From the NCBI GenBank assembly GCA_964035015.1, contig OZ036013.1:7410551-7474550 (forward strand): a stretch of DNA of 64,000 nucleotides. Direction: 5' to 3'. Position 1 is the stretch's first letter; the number at the start of each line of letters is the position of its first letter. The notes below the pieces were generated by a model. That model saw only the letters and a list, made by a program, of their open reading frames with translations. It made no database searches and had not been told where the DNA came from. Origin of the DNA: Corallium rubrum. Its lineage: Eukaryota; Cnidaria; Anthozoa; Scleralcyonacea; Coralliidae. A program made the translations under genes and the position numbers. This document shows positions 12,201 through 27,300 of the stretch, in pieces.

Positions 12201-15200
12201 GACTTCGAGTGGAATGGAATTGGTTTTGAAGTCGATCTCCGACGAATGTCGAGCGTAAGCCCTCAATTTCGTCTCCAGATTTACAATCACCACGAACCTC
12301 TAGGGGTTTTGCGGGACTCGTGCGGTTTTGAAACGATTCCAGCGACGTGGGACGAACCACAGTTGCCTTCGACGTTCTCAACTCTTCAGTTCCACTCAGC
12401 ATACATGCGACGGTAACTGTAACGAGCAATACGAGACGAATTTAGAAACACGATAATTAACACACGAACGTAAACAAAGAACACGAAGAGCTCACCCACT
12501 TCGACAGTGAAGTGGCAGATAGTATCGAAAGCCAACCAAACGGTAACCAAGGAGTTAACTAAGTTTTTAAAGTCCTGCTGTCAAGTACGATGACATCCAC
12601 TCGGGGAAAAACAAGAAACGACAAAGCCACTCGAAGTAAGGCCAATACGCGTGCCGTTTTTCTCGTTGGTTTCGTCCGACCAGCTTTATAACTCAGTCTT
12701 TCGTAGCCAGATATCGATATAGCTCCGAGCAGCCGAAGACAACCTGTTGCCGATGGCGTTCGACGCTGTTTGTAAACGCGCTATCTGTTGAACAGACTGG
12801 CAGCTGAAGTCTTCGTGGAGTCTTCCCTCTTGTTTAATGCTTCCACGCTGTTTATTCTCACTAAGTTCGGCTACGGAAGTGAAACGAACTCTTTCCGAAC
12901 ACTAAGTTCTGTATCTAGCCCACTGCCAAGGTCAGTAATCGAAGAATTTACACGATACGGGCGACAGAAACCTGCTTGTCAACAAGTCAAACACTGATTC
13001 CAAAGCGTGTTAGATGCGTGGCAAAGAGGCGTTGGGTTTTTATTAACGAGCAACCCTTCCGACAGCAATAAATATTAAAGCAGTAACCATAAGCGATCGG
13101 TGGCCTTGATGTTCTTTGTTATTGCAACTTCGCTTAATGTACTTCGAACAAAGACCGTCAACAAAAAAACGGTGTCTCGTGAGACATAAACAGGTCTGCT
13201 TTGCATACGAGTCTTCGATCAACGCAGCTAGGAATGGGGCGTAAGCGATTGTTGACACCCACGCTTATAATCTGGCAATTTCCGGTCAAAAATTCCAAAG
13301 TTGCCGATAGCTATTGGCTTGGAGAAACTCGTCGAGATCTTCAACGATAGATTACTTGAGATCTCTGCCGTTCTCAGACAATACATCGGCCCAAAACGCC
13401 TTCTAGATTAGACATCAGGCTTCCAGCTTCGCGTCTATACAAGATTCCTATCTTTTGAAAATTGAGCCAAACAAAGACCTGCCAAAGTTGTCCACCGATG
13501 TTATTTGAGAAAGTTAACACATATAAGTAAATAACAGATGTTCTACGGCAAAGTTCACATATATGTATATACACGCCTATATCGGTTGACAATTTCAAGA
13601 CTGAAAAAATGTACGTGCATGGATGCCTGCATGCAAAAGTCGAAAAAGCCATTTCTTAAAGTCAAAGAAAGCTTTCGTGTTTTTCCAATGTACAAGAAGT
13701 ACAAAAAGAATTCGTGAAATCAAACATGCACAAACCGTTCTTTTTCCGGTTCTATCAAGATAAATATTGGCGTTGACATTCGTTAACGTTTTAATGTAAA
13801 TTGTGGCGAAGTATTAGCAGTGCTCAAGTCATTGAGAAGAAGTCTTTCAAGAACCAAGCCGAAACGGAATACAAATAATGCAACTCCAAAGGCCCCTCGG
13901 GAGATTCGAACGCAAAGCTCTAGATGTTTTTGCTGAGATTTCTTGTTTGCAGACGCGATTGCGATATATCTCTTGTGTAAACTCAACGCGATCTCATTGT
14001 GATATGGATTTTCATATCGCCGCTAATTGAACAAGATGGATTGCGATGCGATTTTCTCAGGAAATCTGAAGAAATTTTAGTATCTATCTCGTTAGTTAAC
14101 AAAAGTTAACAAGTTAACAAAATCAAACACAGAAACGTGGTAGATATATGGACCATGTGTAGTGTCTTCACATATTTTTTTTTTCAAAACAAGAGCGATA
14201 ATTAAACATTTAAATATAAAAATTGAGACACAACAATTATCTAGCTCAATTGTCGGTAAATATAGCGAATAATGTATTTTGATTTCACCGAAAAATTCTC
14301 TAACGTAATGCAAGCTCTACTTAACTAACACGCCGAAAGAAAATTTCGTGAAAAAACAACGGTTTATAAAAATGGTACATTATACAAGGGGATCAATATT
14401 TGTATACTTGAAGAAGAGAAATATCTTTCGAAACGTTTTTTCAATGGAAAATACGCAAGCACATATATTTCGACACAATGAAGTTCTAAGATTTTCCTTT
14501 GTGATATTGTATCCGTTTCTTTAGAGAAATTAGTAAGCGGCTGTCATTGCTTGTCAATATCTTCAAGAGGGCATTGCATGCATATTTCTCGTTAGAAATA
14601 CATATCACTTTTCGTTAGACCATATACAGAGCTTGACAAATGTGTGAATATAAGGTAAAATGATTTTTACAATCAGCATCTATAAATAGTGGCCTAACGA
14701 TATGATAGTGATGACATAACGTTCAGGATGTTCAGTATTTTTGGTTTGTTTTCAAGTGCGCTAAAACCTATATATTACATGTATTTAAAAAACTGCAAAT
14801 CCAATTCTTAACCCTTTCATGCATTCGCGAGACGTCCCCTCTTGAAGAGTAAAATCATCTGGTGTTGGAGAGTAAAATAATCTGGCGTCAGAGTAAAATA
14901 ATCTGGCATTAGAAAGAGTAAAAATAGAATAAACCAGCGTTAGACAAATAAAATAGATTGGTGTTAAACAGAGTAATGTGGTCCAGCGTTATTAGACAGA
15001 GTAACATAGCCTGGCGTTAGACAGAGTAAAATAGCCTGGCGTTAGGCAGAGTAACATAGCCTGGCGTTAGACAGAGTAGAATGGTCTTGTGTCAGACAAA
15101 GTAAAATAGTCTGGCGTTAAAAACTTACACAAAAAGTAGCTTTGCTGGCACAGAGAAATAAGATAAAGTTGTCAAAACAACAATGCGACTGAAGGGTTAA

Positions 15201-16732
15201 TCAGTATTGGTGTATTTTCAAAAGATCATTATTTCTCCAATCTGTCACTTGAAACTTGACAACCACATAACTCAACAGACGACTGAGTGGAACAACACGC
15301 AGCGTTTATACCACCATCGAAGAAAAGTTCAGAAAACTCGGAAAACATTGCACCTTTAATGAACCGTGCTGCTCAACACGTGCAGATTATACAACTGAAC
15401 CCTTGCGGTTGTCAAAGATTTATCATTAACGATTAATGCAGGATATAATGGGAGTCGAGTGTACATGAAAGATGATTCTCTGTTGTTATTCTCGGTAACC
15501 AAGAGGTTTCTTTTACTTTCTTGCGCTTTTTGGTCTTCTTGTGCGCGTGGTAAAAGAATCTGTGGCAGTGAGGCCGCAAGAGTATCCGCTTTCTAACTAT
15601 TACAGCGAGGCAAGAGTGATTTTCACACAGTGATAGTGACATTCACAAATAGCTACACTTATAACAAAATATTGGTTTCGCATCAAAAGCTCAACTTTTA
15701 CAGATACCCTCGCTGGTGAAGCAGCGAGAGTCTGTATCGACTCTAATTTACAACCAATATTATTCACAAAATATTTACTACAACTATGTAATATAGAAGT
15801 TAATAATTTTAAAAATTTTGTAATACCACCCGAAGAACAAGGAAATTTTTGCCATTACTTGAGGAATAAATTACGTGAGTTTTATACCGAATACTGGAAA
15901 GAGCAGATTCAACAAGGTGGAAATAATGGCAAATTAAGAGTCTTTAAAAAACTGAAAATAAATTTTGGCTTTGAAAAATATCTTTCTTCAATTCGCAACT
16001 TCAAACATCGTCAAGCGGTTACAAAATTAAGAATTTCAGCTCATAAATTACCTGTTGAAACTGGTCGATACGGAAATGTTTCATACAGTGAAAGATTATG
16101 CAAACATTGTGATCTAAATGAGATTGGGAACGAACAACACCTTTTAATGTCATGCAGAAACACAAAGTTCGCCGATCTTAGAGTTAATTTTATGGAAAGT
16201 CTCGGTAAAATAAATAACTCGTTTACTAAATTTAGCTACCAAGACCTTTTTATATATGTCATTGCTATGCAAGACAAAACAATTATGACTTTGGTAGCTA
16301 AATACTGTTTTAATGTTTTAACAAGTTTTGAAAGTCTATACAGTAGTTGAGCACGTAGTTCAGTTTATATGTTATATGTATGTATCTTATATACCAAATC
16401 TGGTATTTATGTTGTTGTTTGAATAAATATTTCACACAGCAGGTCATATGAAAGTCAGGAATGATTATGTAACATAATTAGCAACAGATTCACCAGGCAG
16501 AACGCGTAAATAATCTTGCACATGCAGGGACAACAATTAAGGCATGGCTCTGACTTAAATACAAATTTTCCTATATCTTCCAGATTTTTGGTAACCAGTA
16601 ACTTGCAGTCCCGTTTCCATGACAACAAGGTCACGCGACTCACTGGTGGCCATATTGAAATAAAAAAATTAAAGCTTCTGGAAGCATGCACGCGAATATA
16701 TAGAAATTAAACCAATAAACAGTTTAATTTAA

Positions 16733-16806
<74 letters not shown>

Positions 16807-18346
16807 ATTGTATAACTTTCCTATAAAAACGAAAATATTGCGAACGATATTTCAATTTTAATATATTTTTGGTTTTTTTTGCAAGTTGATCATGATAAAC
16901 ATAATCAAAGTTTGCATGACATTAGCCTGTTTGTTTGTTTGTTTGTTTGTTTGTTTGTTTGTTTGTTTGTTTGTTTGTTTGTTTGTTTGTTTGTTTGTTT
17001 GTTTGTTTGTTTGTTTGTTTGTTTGTTTGTTTGTTTGTTTGTTTGTTTGTTTGTTTGTTTGTTTGTTTGTTTGTTTGTTTGTTTGTTTGTTTGTTTGTTT
17101 GTTTGGTACAGTTTTAGTGTCTTTCCACGCATTCACGAAGGTTCTATAGACCACTTTCATAATAGTGATTAATTTGAATATTCTTTTATGTGCATCTTAA
17201 TAAGCCTTTCTGGCCTCGTTTTTGTGTCTGCAATTCAAAAGAATCTTTGCTTCATAACGTGGCCAGAAAGGCTCATTTAGATGCACATAAAAGAATATTT
17301 AAAGTGAAGGCCTTTATGAAAGTCAAAGAGTAACCCGACCATGTTCCTATGGAAACAAGGTAACTTACTACCTACTGACTGTTAAATATGTTAGACAAGT
17401 TTGAACGACTTTAGTCAAAATCTCGGGAAAATAGAAAATTTAAGTATCCAAGTCAAGAGTCATAAGCTTTATAGTGCACATGAGTGTAACAAAAATATAA
17501 GAGCCCAGCATTTATTTAAATCACGTGTTTAAATTATGCTGGACTCATATATTTATTACAAGATAACGCATTCCACCCATATATATCCCAAAGAATCGTT
17601 ACAATAATGAGTCGCGCTTGTTGCCTTCATGATCACGGTTAATATATTGATTAACAGTTAATAAACTGCCTTTAAATTAGAAAACTCCAGCGCATTCAAC
17701 ACAAACTAGGAAAGGCGAAGTTGGATCTGCCTTTGATTAACTGTAAAATGCGCGACGTTATTCCTCACTTCTTATGTTTCAAAGTTGCCAACCGTCAACT
17801 TGTACATTGCGAGCGGCCAGGGTGCATTCCGCGCATGCTACGCCGGATATCTACGGCGTGGACTTGTCCTCGTGCTTGGCGTACTGGCGTGAGTTAACAA
17901 AAGTTTGATATCTTGCCGTATTGGCGTACGGCTTGTTCAATCTTCTTGGCGTGCAAACAAATGTGACCAGCACTTTGCCTCTTTTGGCGTATTATTTTCT
18001 TATTATTTTGCGTATTATTACTTATTATTTTCAAATATGCATGGCGTACCAAAAGGTCCAAAAAAAGATAATTGGTAGCCTTGGCGTAAAGCTCTGAGCC
18101 TTGTCGCCAATCCCCGCGTGAGACTTGCACGGAATGCACCCTGGGCGAGCAGAGTCTTCTTCTCCTTACTTCTCCGCTGAGAGAGAGAGAGGAAGTCTCT
18201 GCCGTATTCGTGACTGGTTTCCATTGCGCATGTATGTCAATTGATTGGTTACAAGCTCGAACCCAGTCCAAATCAGAGCAGAAAACAAAACAAAACAAAA
18301 CAAAACAAAACAAAACAAAACAAAACAAAACAAAACAAAACAAACC

Positions 18347-18382
<36 letters not shown>

Positions 18383-21300
18383 ACAAAACAAGAACGGTTT
18401 AGACGGGTCTTCGTCCTAAATCTTGGACGAAGCCAAACACGAATGCAGCAGAGCCTTCTTTTCTTCCTCTGCCTCAGCGAAGAAAGAAGGAAAAGAAGGC
18501 GCTGCTCACAGGGTAGTCAACTTCGAAAGTCTCCTGCATATCACTGTCAGAAAAACATTTTGGACGAAGAAATTCGAATAAAAATCTTATAACACCTTAC
18601 TAAATTATCGCCATTTGATTGGCAGATTGATCATGCACATGGTATTTATTTTTGTTTGGGCTGCATAAATCCAATCGTGCTAAAACCTTACCATGAAACC
18701 TTGCAAAATGTTTTAAAATCTGAATTAAATCAGTGACGAGGATCTATTTTGCTGTTACATAAAACAAATTATAAATGTTTTCATTCGTGCAATGGCAGCC
18801 AAGAATATTTTCATTCGGTGAAAGACGAAATGTTCAAATGTTGACAGTTGACACCATCAATTTCACGAACGGACATTTCGAAAACTAGAATATTTCTTTG
18901 CAACAAACGCTTGTAATGACAAGCTTATGCTTGTAATGACAAGCTTATCGCGGGAAAATATAGCACCTATCGCTTACAATAACAGAAACGGCAGGTATAA
19001 AATCTATACTGCATGCCAACAAACCGCGGAACAAACATGCATATCTATATAATATTTACAAATGGAGCGATTAAAACAAGAAAAACAAAAAAATCGTTTA
19101 GTCCGTGTTTGCGATATTTGTTTAGAGGTGCTAAACTAATGTTTACTTTTCCATTTACAATACATTTTTCAAGAGTATAAGCTTTTCTTGCTTTCTCTTC
19201 ATTACTTGTACCCCAAACACAACATTTTCAGAAAAAATAGAAGAAATCGAAAGAGATATCATCGCCGAATCGCTAACTTTCTGCCATGATGCTCCTAACT
19301 GTTTACATGCACTGTACTTCAGGTAATTATCTACGAATGTCATGTTTTCTGGGTGCTCAAAACAAAGATGGACAACTGGATAGCACCTTTAACGTGCTTT
19401 AAAAAATAAGACAAACTTAATTTTCGTTTCAGTCACTTTAAGCGATAAACCTCCAAATAAGTATAAATAAGGCAACATCAAACAGTAAAAAATGTGCCAC
19501 ACACAGGCAGTGCGCAAGGCTTAGGAAGACCAGTAAATTGATATTTACTAATTTTTCTTTAGAATTCTTTCAAATAAGACTAACTCAATTTTCAGGTGTA
19601 ATAACGTTACTTTAATAATATTCAATTTTCCAACGTTAATGTATTTTGTGAGTTCGGATTAGATGTGTACCACGTGATACTCTATTGTCATGGCAACGCT
19701 CTTCATGCGTTATTAATCGTGCAGTAAATGTCCTAACACATGGATAATAATGCAGGGTTGCCAAATTTTTGAAAGTGTGAAGCTGCACCGAGGGATACAA
19801 AATATTAAACTGCTTGGAGTATTACAATTTCTTGAGGTAAGCTATTAGTTTAATAGATATTTCGTTCTTAATCACTCATTTCGCAGACGTAAATTTCATA
19901 TCCAGTGTACTCAAATAGTCAAATTGAATATTAAAATGTTTAAAGCACTCTCGGTTCGTGTTTCGTATTTTATCGAAATTAAATGCGAATTGGAAAATTA
20001 AACTGGAGCAGTCTGAGAGATGGTTGTTGTGATCGAGGGATGGTCGTTGTGAGGGATGGTCGTTGTGAGAGATGGCCGTTGTGAGAGATGGTCGTTGTGA
20101 GAGACGGTCGTTGTGAGAGATGGTCGTTGTGAGAGATGGCCATTGTGAGAGATGATCGTTGTGAGAGACGGACGGTCGTTGTGAGAGATGATCGTTGTGA
20201 GCGATGATCGTTGTGAGAGATGGTCGTTGTGAGAGATGGCCGTTGTGAGAGTCGGTCGTTGTCAGAGATGCTCGCTTACGAGGGTGGTCGCAAGGAGAGC
20301 TTTGACTATAGGAGAGCTTCAACTGTATATACAGTATACTTATGCATCTGTCTGTGTTTATTGCACGAAATAAAAGCTGGATGTAACAAAGTATTTTCGA
20401 TATCCACATTCATGTTTACTTACCCCAACGATAGCTTGATTGCAGACATCGCAGTGTGGCGCAAACTTCATATCGTAGCAGCCTTCACAATACAAGTTGT
20501 CTGATTCTTCAACAAAACCTTTGTTATTTAGCGATTTCCGACAACCCGCACAATTGAAATGTTCAGGATGCCAGTTGCGACCAAGAGCACTGAGAAACGA
20601 GCCCCTGGAAGTAAATAAACAGGCAGAAACAAGATGTAATTACAGGCCTTTGCTATAGTCGTGTCCTTCTCAGAACTATTCTTTTCTGTATTGTAACATT
20701 CATTTGGCTAATTATAGGGTCATTTGGTTGCACCGGGAAAAAGAGGTTGGCGAAATTATGAGACAAAAAATGGCTGAAAGTGAATGGGGGGTGTTTACGT
20801 GAGGCCGGCCCGAACTGAATTTTGTATTTTGTTGACATGAGGCCGGTCTTGAAATTATATGACCTTAAATTCCTACTGCGTCGGTCAAACAGCTTTTTTT
20901 TCGTAGTCCGAATCGGTTCGACTTTGACTTATGGATTCTGTTTATACATGGAAAGAGTTAGGCCGGCCTCAAAATTTCAACGTGAACTGAATCTCAGGCA
21001 GGATTCATGAAAAACGATCAAAACGTAAAAACACTACAAGAAATTAACCGATCTAAAGTCAGTCCGGCCTGAGTTAGGGCCGGCCCCGTGTAAACACCCC
21101 TCATTTGACAAAGGCGGCGGAACAGGGGGAGCTATGAGGGTTATAGCCACCCCTTCCCCAATACTAGGGAGTTTAAGCAAGCGAGGAGGACGACGACGAC
21201 AGCAATCTAAAAGTTCAGTATCTAGCAGACGAATCATTTACATAGTATTAAATGCGTAACGTATGTTTTTCGACATCCAAAAAAGCTTTATAGTTCTAAA

Positions 21301-24300
21301 AGGATTTTGTCGCACAGTTTGAATCAAACTCAACTAAACGTGAAAATGTTGAATGTAGAACGGGGACAGCGTTAAGATATATTTTCTTTGTTGTGTGAGG
21401 AAAATTCTATTGTGTTAAAGACGTTGTCCTTGACGTTCGCGTTGTGTTTGCTTGACCTCACTACTTCTAGCAAGGGGGCTAAGCCCCCAATAGGCGAGTT
21501 TCAAGGTGTTGCGCACGCATCGTTTTGCAAAGGAATTGGCGGGCTCTTGGCGGGCTCTCCACAAAGTGAGCAATGGCAAACAGACTTGCTAGCGAGCCAA
21601 CAACCAGCAGAATAACAGTGTTAAACATCCAGAAACTGTATCTATACTTTGTTTATCTTCAACTTTGAGTGGAGCTTGCCAGTTTTTTTGAAAAATGATG
21701 CGCGCGCAACACCCTGAAACTCGCCTATACCTGCGGCCGAGTTAAGACTTACAATTTGCTGGGAGGGGTGTGTGTGTGAAATATACTCTTTATCATTCTA
21801 TTGATGAATTAGCCTCTCCATGCAATATAAAATATTGTGACAAAATAACGCTAGTGTAGACCTTCAAACCTTTTTTTTTTTTTTTTTTATTCGCTGAAAG
21901 TGAAGCATTTTATGAGGGCTTTCTATAAGTGAACACGAAGTTATCAAAATCATCTAAAGATTGATATTCGAGTAAATTAATATTCTGGTGACAAAATTAA
22001 ATTTTTCAATATTTATCGTTTTACGGCCTTTTATGCAAGCCCATTCAACCTCGTGTGAGATTGTGTTTTAGCTGTAATAGTAAAAATTCGATAACTCTAA
22101 AAAGTATTTGGAATTTTTACAAACCCAGACTTTTTTTTGCTGCGATATTATTCTACCAAACCGCCAATTTTCAGAGGATCAGTATAGTAAATAGTTGTTC
22201 ACTTAGCATTTCGAATTGGAATGAAAACTTTAATAAACAGAAGTGCTAATTTTTGTTTATGTTCATAAAATGACCAAATATTTTGCTGCAGTTAAATTAT
22301 ATCAGCTTTCGAATAACGTGTAGGTTTTGGTATATGCAATAAACAGTCGGAGCGCTATGTTTTCCTTAAAACGTAACCCGAAGGTCTATAGCAACCTTAA
22401 GTTAAACCATTCAAATATTACATAATGGAAAAAAATAATTGGCAAATCTTCTCTTTACATCATCATCCATCTTGTTTGCTTAGTAACTGTTTCCGAATTA
22501 CTACCATTTCCATCACATGACCAGTTCCCGACTGTTTCCGACGATTTAACCAAATTAATTCGAAGGGAGGGTGTGGGTGTGTTTTAACTGCAACACCAAA
22601 CACGTAGATTTTTAATGGCCATTTTTATACTACAGACGTATTATGCGTCTGGACGTACTTGGGCAAAGTTCTTTAGTGCATCTTTTAATGCGTCTCAAAT
22701 TCCGTCTTGTATAAAGACGGTCTTGTATAAAGACGGGCATTAGACGCATTATGCGTCCGGACGAACTAGACGCTTTAAAGCGTCTTTATCGACGCACTAA
22801 ATTATATAGTTTGCGATTGTCTGGACGTATAATGCGTCTGACCGTATAAAGACGGGCAATGGACGAAGAAAACAAGAACCTTATACTTAAAGCCTGCGGC
22901 TTTTCGCATCACGCCTGAATTCAAGACGTCTTAAAATACAAAACCTGTATACCTGGACAGAGGTGAAACTAAATATTTTAGTTTAACTCATTCCTGTCCG
23001 GGGGCTTCCCCAGAGGTGAATAAAATCGTCTGGCGTTAGCCAGAATAAAATACTGAAGACCAGTTCGGACAGGAAAGAGTTAAGCTTAGTAGACGAAAAA
23101 TATGAGTATGAAGTCACTTACTGGATAATCTGTCCACAACCATGACAATGTGGATTCTGAGAATTAGTAGTAGTAGGGGGAGGTTTGGGCTTAGATGCGG
23201 GACCAGGTCTTGAATTGTATGCGGGACTTTGCACAGGCGCAACAGGGGTTGGTGACGAGCCGGCTTGACGACGCTCGGCGTACGCAGCCCGAGCGGCATC
23301 CGATGGCCGAGTGAAGTTGACCTCGGAAGGAAGGACTTGCATGGGTTTAACCCCAGGCGGGCATGGAGGAGGTTCCTTTGTATTCATAGCCTGCACAGGA
23401 GGCTTGCTACTAGAACGGACGCTCGACGTCACAGTGTACGGTCGCGATTGGTTCGACGGACGACCACGATCGCCTTCCGATAGCGAAAAGACGCTCGGAT
23501 GAGAATCTAGGTGTAGGAAAAACGTTGTTTAATACTGTTAATAATTTCTTTAATCTTTATAAATTTAGCGCAGTTGTTTAAGGAATGAGGTAATTCTATG
23601 GAGCGCTAAAAAAGCGTTTTGTTTTGTTCAAAATCCTTTTTCGCAGTTTAATTCCGAGATAAATTTCCAGCAAAACCGTGTCAGCGTTTTCTTATGTGTC
23701 GACTTTTGCTGATTTTATTGCGACCAAAGTTGAAAATGCTGTTTTTCGACCAACATTCAGACAAAATAAGTCATAGATTCGAAACAAAGTAAGGCAATAA
23801 ATAATAAAAAACACTGACACCGTTTTGCTTGAAATATATCTCGGAATCGAACTGCGAAAAAATGTTTTGAACAAAATGAAACGCTTTGTTCTTAAGTCGG
23901 CCCGAGTGAAACCCTCTGGTTTTAATTGCAAAATTTGCAACTATTATTGGCATGTGTTTATCGCAAAATCAAATACAAGATTGTATTCTACAAATTAATA
24001 GCTTTCTAACGATATCTATTTTATTTTTGTGGAATAAATTCTGACGAATTGAGAGCGCTTTACCGAAATGACCCTCTAAACCTTAATGAAGACCTTAACT
24101 GACCGGGGAAACTATAATAAAGACTTATTAACCGAGTGCGAGGTCTGTACGGGAAAGTATTTGCCTGAGGTTTTTGTACAAACCGAGCGACGAAGGGGCG
24201 AGGTTTGTGCGATAAAACCGAGGGCAAATACTTTCCAGTACAGACCGAGCAAACGAGGTTAATACGGAATTTATCATATAGCTATTGGTTCATTTTATTT

Positions 24301-27300
24301 TTAAGCTTCGAGCATTGTTTTCGTCTTCGCAGTATGCTGTTTACCTTACCTGTTGACTTTTTCGTGTCGCTTCTTGGCCTTCTTATTTACACCAGTTCGG
24401 CTTTTATTTGTCGTGTTTTTAGATAAACAGCTTTAAAGAAAACCAGCGGTGATGTTCCAAAACATTTTATTGTTCAGAGTATTTGAATAAAGATACTTAT
24501 TTCTCTTTTATTTGAATTCAAATCAACTCAGAAATGTTCCCGCCAAAACTTTAATCAGCGTGCGTCGTTTTACGTACGAACCGGAAATCAAACCCAGCCA
24601 TATAATAAAAGTGCTTATTTAACGGATGGAGGACCTTGATAAAAACCTCCAACGCATAGGAGAAAACCAAGAACTCTACTCACGTGAAGTTAATCTGGTC
24701 GCCCATCCGAGTACTAAGCGACCAGGCTTAACTTCAGCGGTGAGAGGCAGCGCGCTAACAGTATTTCGGCCACCCATGCCTCCCTTCTTCAAGAAAATTC
24801 TTGTAATAGACTCATTCAATATTATAAATATATACAACTTTTCGACTGATATTGCAAGCTTTTCAACAAAGTGGAAGCTGTGGAAGCCCAGATTCTGTGT
24901 CATAAGATTTTTCTTACCTCCGCCGTCGACTGTTCTTTGAAGGAGTTTAAACGATCGCGATTGGCCAGTCGGTAGTTGGTCATCCTCCGATGTAAATGCC
25001 TCCGGAGGGGGAGGAGGTAAATCTGCATAATAAAATGTACGAGGCATGTTAAACCCCCAGCATTTGTAATTCTTCTCATTTGAAACAAAGTTGGTCTGCA
25101 TGTAAACTACTGAGATTAATTTTAATATTAACAAAACACTGCATGAAGTCTCGAGCGCGGAGCTCTTCATCAGAGCAACGTGCGATGAAGGACTCCACAA
25201 CCTCGTCCCCAGGGCATTTTGCCTCCACTTTGGGAGGTCGGCGAAAATGGCCCTGGCATCGGCTGGTCGATTCTATAATCGGATTGGCCGGTTTAAAAAC
25301 TTGATTAATTCAGATACAGTGTAATTTATTCATCAAAATATGAATTGCAATAAATCCACTCTGCGAAGTTCATCCAAAGAATTGTAACGATAGCTTTGGT
25401 TAAAGTCAAGCACAACATTAGATATATGTTTCTTTCCGACATTTAAATGTATCCTGGATAATCGTGGGGAGTATCATGATAAATAATGCTAGCCAGTTGC
25501 TTTTATGATAAAGGAAGGGTTCACATGAGTGATTCGGCAGAGCGTTAAACATTTCTTATTTATTATTCATGTATACGTATTATACAAAAACGAAACACAA
25601 AGACCGCATAAATTTTCTTGCCAAAACACCCCAAAATTCTGGGTGTCACGTGACCAACCGATGCCAGGGCCATTTTCGCCGACCTCCCAACGTGGAGGCA
25701 AAATGCCCTGGGGACGAGGTTGAGGACTCCACTCAAAACGTCAGTACTTCGTTACTAGAAACCTCGGCAGTTCACAACCTTTTCATTTTGCTCAATCCAA
25801 AACACTGCCTACGCAGCACTCTATAGTTTCTTACGCTGTAGGGACGTGCCGGATACTAGTTCAAATAGTTAATAGTTTATTAAAAAAACTTCACTTAGCA
25901 GTTTACAAATAAACTGAATTGTGTGAGTTGTACAAGAATCGTAAGATTAAATGTATATACAAACTAAAATATTTTACAAGTTACAAATGAGATAGTAAAC
26001 AAAATTTTAAAATAAAACACGTTCGCTAATGTGACTAATTACAATAAAATCGAAATTGTAGAATTAACTATTAGCTATGAATCACAAATGACTGTGACTA
26101 AAACTTATATGACCTGTTTATTTCATTTGCGGTTGATATTACATAAGTGTTTAAAAATCTCTTGGTGTTCACACAGGGTACCGTGAACTCACGTTGCTTT
26201 CTCAAACAATGATGTTGGACAGTCCTTGCTGGAAGTAAGCAGTGAAGCTTATGATCTGGATTACCTTCAATGTTCTTAAACAGTTCTTAACCTACTTTAT
26301 CGGATACATGATTTAACCAATCGGATAGTTATTTCAGTACCAGGTGGTTATTCACCGGATTAACGGATACACATGCACCGGATAGTACCAAGTTTAAATA
26401 CAAGAGTTAGAGAATAAAATAAAAATAGTTTTGTCAGTGGAGTTTGCACTTGAAACGAAAAAACATGTATGTGTTTTCATTGATTTAACTAAAAGTGGTA
26501 GTCTACTTATGAATTCGTAACTTGTTAGACCGCGTTATACCCAGATACCCGATCCGGCGCATCCCTAAACAGCTGGTCTACATGTGATTGGTTAACTTCG
26601 TGGTTGCATGAGACCTAACAAAACGGCGTTGATCGTGAAGTCATTTAATTTTATGGATGGGCATCCGCAGTACCGTTATATATTAGTCAGCGTTCACAAA
26701 CTACCACAGAAGTACATGCTCAGTAAAAGAATAACTGTGCAGAATGGATACGTATACGTGGACATCGCGAAGTACAGTAAAAGAAAGCCTCGCATGTTGT
26801 TTCTTGTTGTGTTCACATGAAAAAGATTGAAAGTTTTCGATCTGATCGTATCAAACTGATCAGGGGCAGTAAGACGCCAAAATTGTCTATCCCAATTTTT
26901 GAAGTGTTCTTAAAATAAAGAAGAATAGCCTCCCCGCTTGTTTAATTTCTCGTCTTGTTCCAAAGATATTTTGGGTTTGAAAAAAATGCAATTAGGATAC
27001 CTTATGACGTTATCTACTCCATGCACTAATCTACGGAAATAATAGGTAGATTGTGCTGAATTGAAACTTTGAAGCTGTTCTGATAGGAATAGTACCACAT
27101 GCGTGAAATTGGTGCGTGTCGGATTGCAACATGACGGATATCGAGGAAAGCACAGATGTAAACATGTGTCGGATTGACTTAACTCCTTCACTACCAAGGT
27201 CTCTCCACTTCACAAGTAAAATCGTCCGGCGTTATGAACAGAGTAAAATACTAAAATAAAAGTAGTGTGCAGCGTAGGCCATGTTGAAACAACAATCGAA

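Noticed and set aside
11233..12229. Plus-strand frames opposite the coiled-coil gene
   Set aside because: Shadow frames; the minus-strand frame has heptads, a leader exon and splice sites.
16858..17172. KQTN and CLFV repeat open frames
   Set aside because: Products of the (GTTT)n microsatellite.
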